Shown here: positions 7,716 to 7,718 of the stretch, piece by piece | How the letters are laid out: the number at the start of each line of letters is the position of its first letter | How positions within the stretch are numbered: the stretch's first letter is position 1 | From: Buchnera aphidicola (Macrosiphum gaurae) | GTDB lineage: Bacteria; Pseudomonadota; Gammaproteobacteria; Enterobacterales; Enterobacteriaceae | Reading direction: 5' to 3' | DNA length: 7,718 nucleotides | Assembly: GCF_005080965.1 (NCBI RefSeq) | Contig: NZ_CP034868.1 | Span: 1-7,718 of the forward strand | Program-made: the position numbers and the translations under genes | The notes under the pieces: generated by a model | Seen by the model: the letters and a program-made list of their open reading frames with translations, nothing else | What the model was told of the DNA's origin: nothing | Databases searched by the model: none

Positions 7716-7718
7716 CAA
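7697..7718. repeat. Right half of the junction inverted repeat
   Basis: Exact reverse complement of 1-22. It lies 45 bases upstream of the leuA start codon and overlaps the putative leuA -35 (7710-7715), so it could act as an operator, a terminator for repA2 transcripts, or a replication-related site. Its arms are AT-rich, so as a terminator it would be weak. Confidence 0.9.

Noticed and set aside
1..7718. Linear plasmid with inverted terminal repeats
   Set aside because: The terminal match is only 22 bp, and plasmids of this family are circular; a palindrome cut at its centre is the simpler reading. Junction-spanning reads would settle it.
1..7718. CRISPR arrays, tRNA or rRNA genes, insertion sequences
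   Set aside because: No regularly spaced repeats, tRNA- or rRNA-like segments, or transposase-like proteins were seen on either strand.

Overview
The window reads as a complete leucine plasmid (pLeu type) of Buchnera aphidicola, the obligate endosymbiont of aphids. Three things support this. The sequence is very AT-rich, with many A/T homopolymers. It joins leuABCD to two RepA-type replication genes and yqhA, a combination known from Buchnera leucine plasmids. The Leu proteins and YqhA closely resemble their enterobacterial (E. coli) counterparts along their whole length. The host aphid species cannot be named from the sequence alone.

The two window ends are exact reverse complements over 22 bases. 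If the molecule is circular, as expected for this plasmid family, they join into a perfect 44-bp palindrome between the repA2 stop codon and leuA. The window then appears to be the whole plasmid, opened at the palindrome centre. Circularity is inferred, not shown.

Layout: repA2 (minus strand, about 19-771), yqhA (minus, 917-1420), a 317-bp AT-rich gap, repA1 (plus, 1738-2589), a 265-bp gap that is the best candidate for the replication origin, and a perfect 23-bp-stem bidirectional terminator (2855-2904). Then comes the leu operon on the minus strand, transcribed leftward as leuA (6101-7651), leuB (4959-6050), leuC (3551-4957) and leuD (2916-3539). leuB, leuC and leuD are tightly packed, with 1 bp between leuB and leuC and short distances or overlap at leuC/leuD. 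leuD and repA1 converge on the terminator.

The four Leu enzymes carry out the leucine-specific branch: 2-ketoisovalerate plus acetyl-CoA to 2-isopropylmalate (LeuA), isomerisation to 3-isopropylmalate (LeuCD), and oxidation to 2-ketoisocaproate (LeuB). All four keep their recognisable catalytic residues and full length, so the pathway looks functional. RepA1 and RepA2 are diverged copies of an IncFII-like initiator and lie as inverted copies around yqhA, which encodes a small UPF0114 membrane protein.

The gene content is that of a known plasmid family and I see no wholly new system. The points most worth a second look are in the non-coding DNA: the junction palindrome overlapping the putative leuA -35, a 10-base promoter-like box shared by leuA and repA2, a C-rich patch in the leuA leader where enterobacteria have a leucine attenuator, and repeats in the candidate origin.
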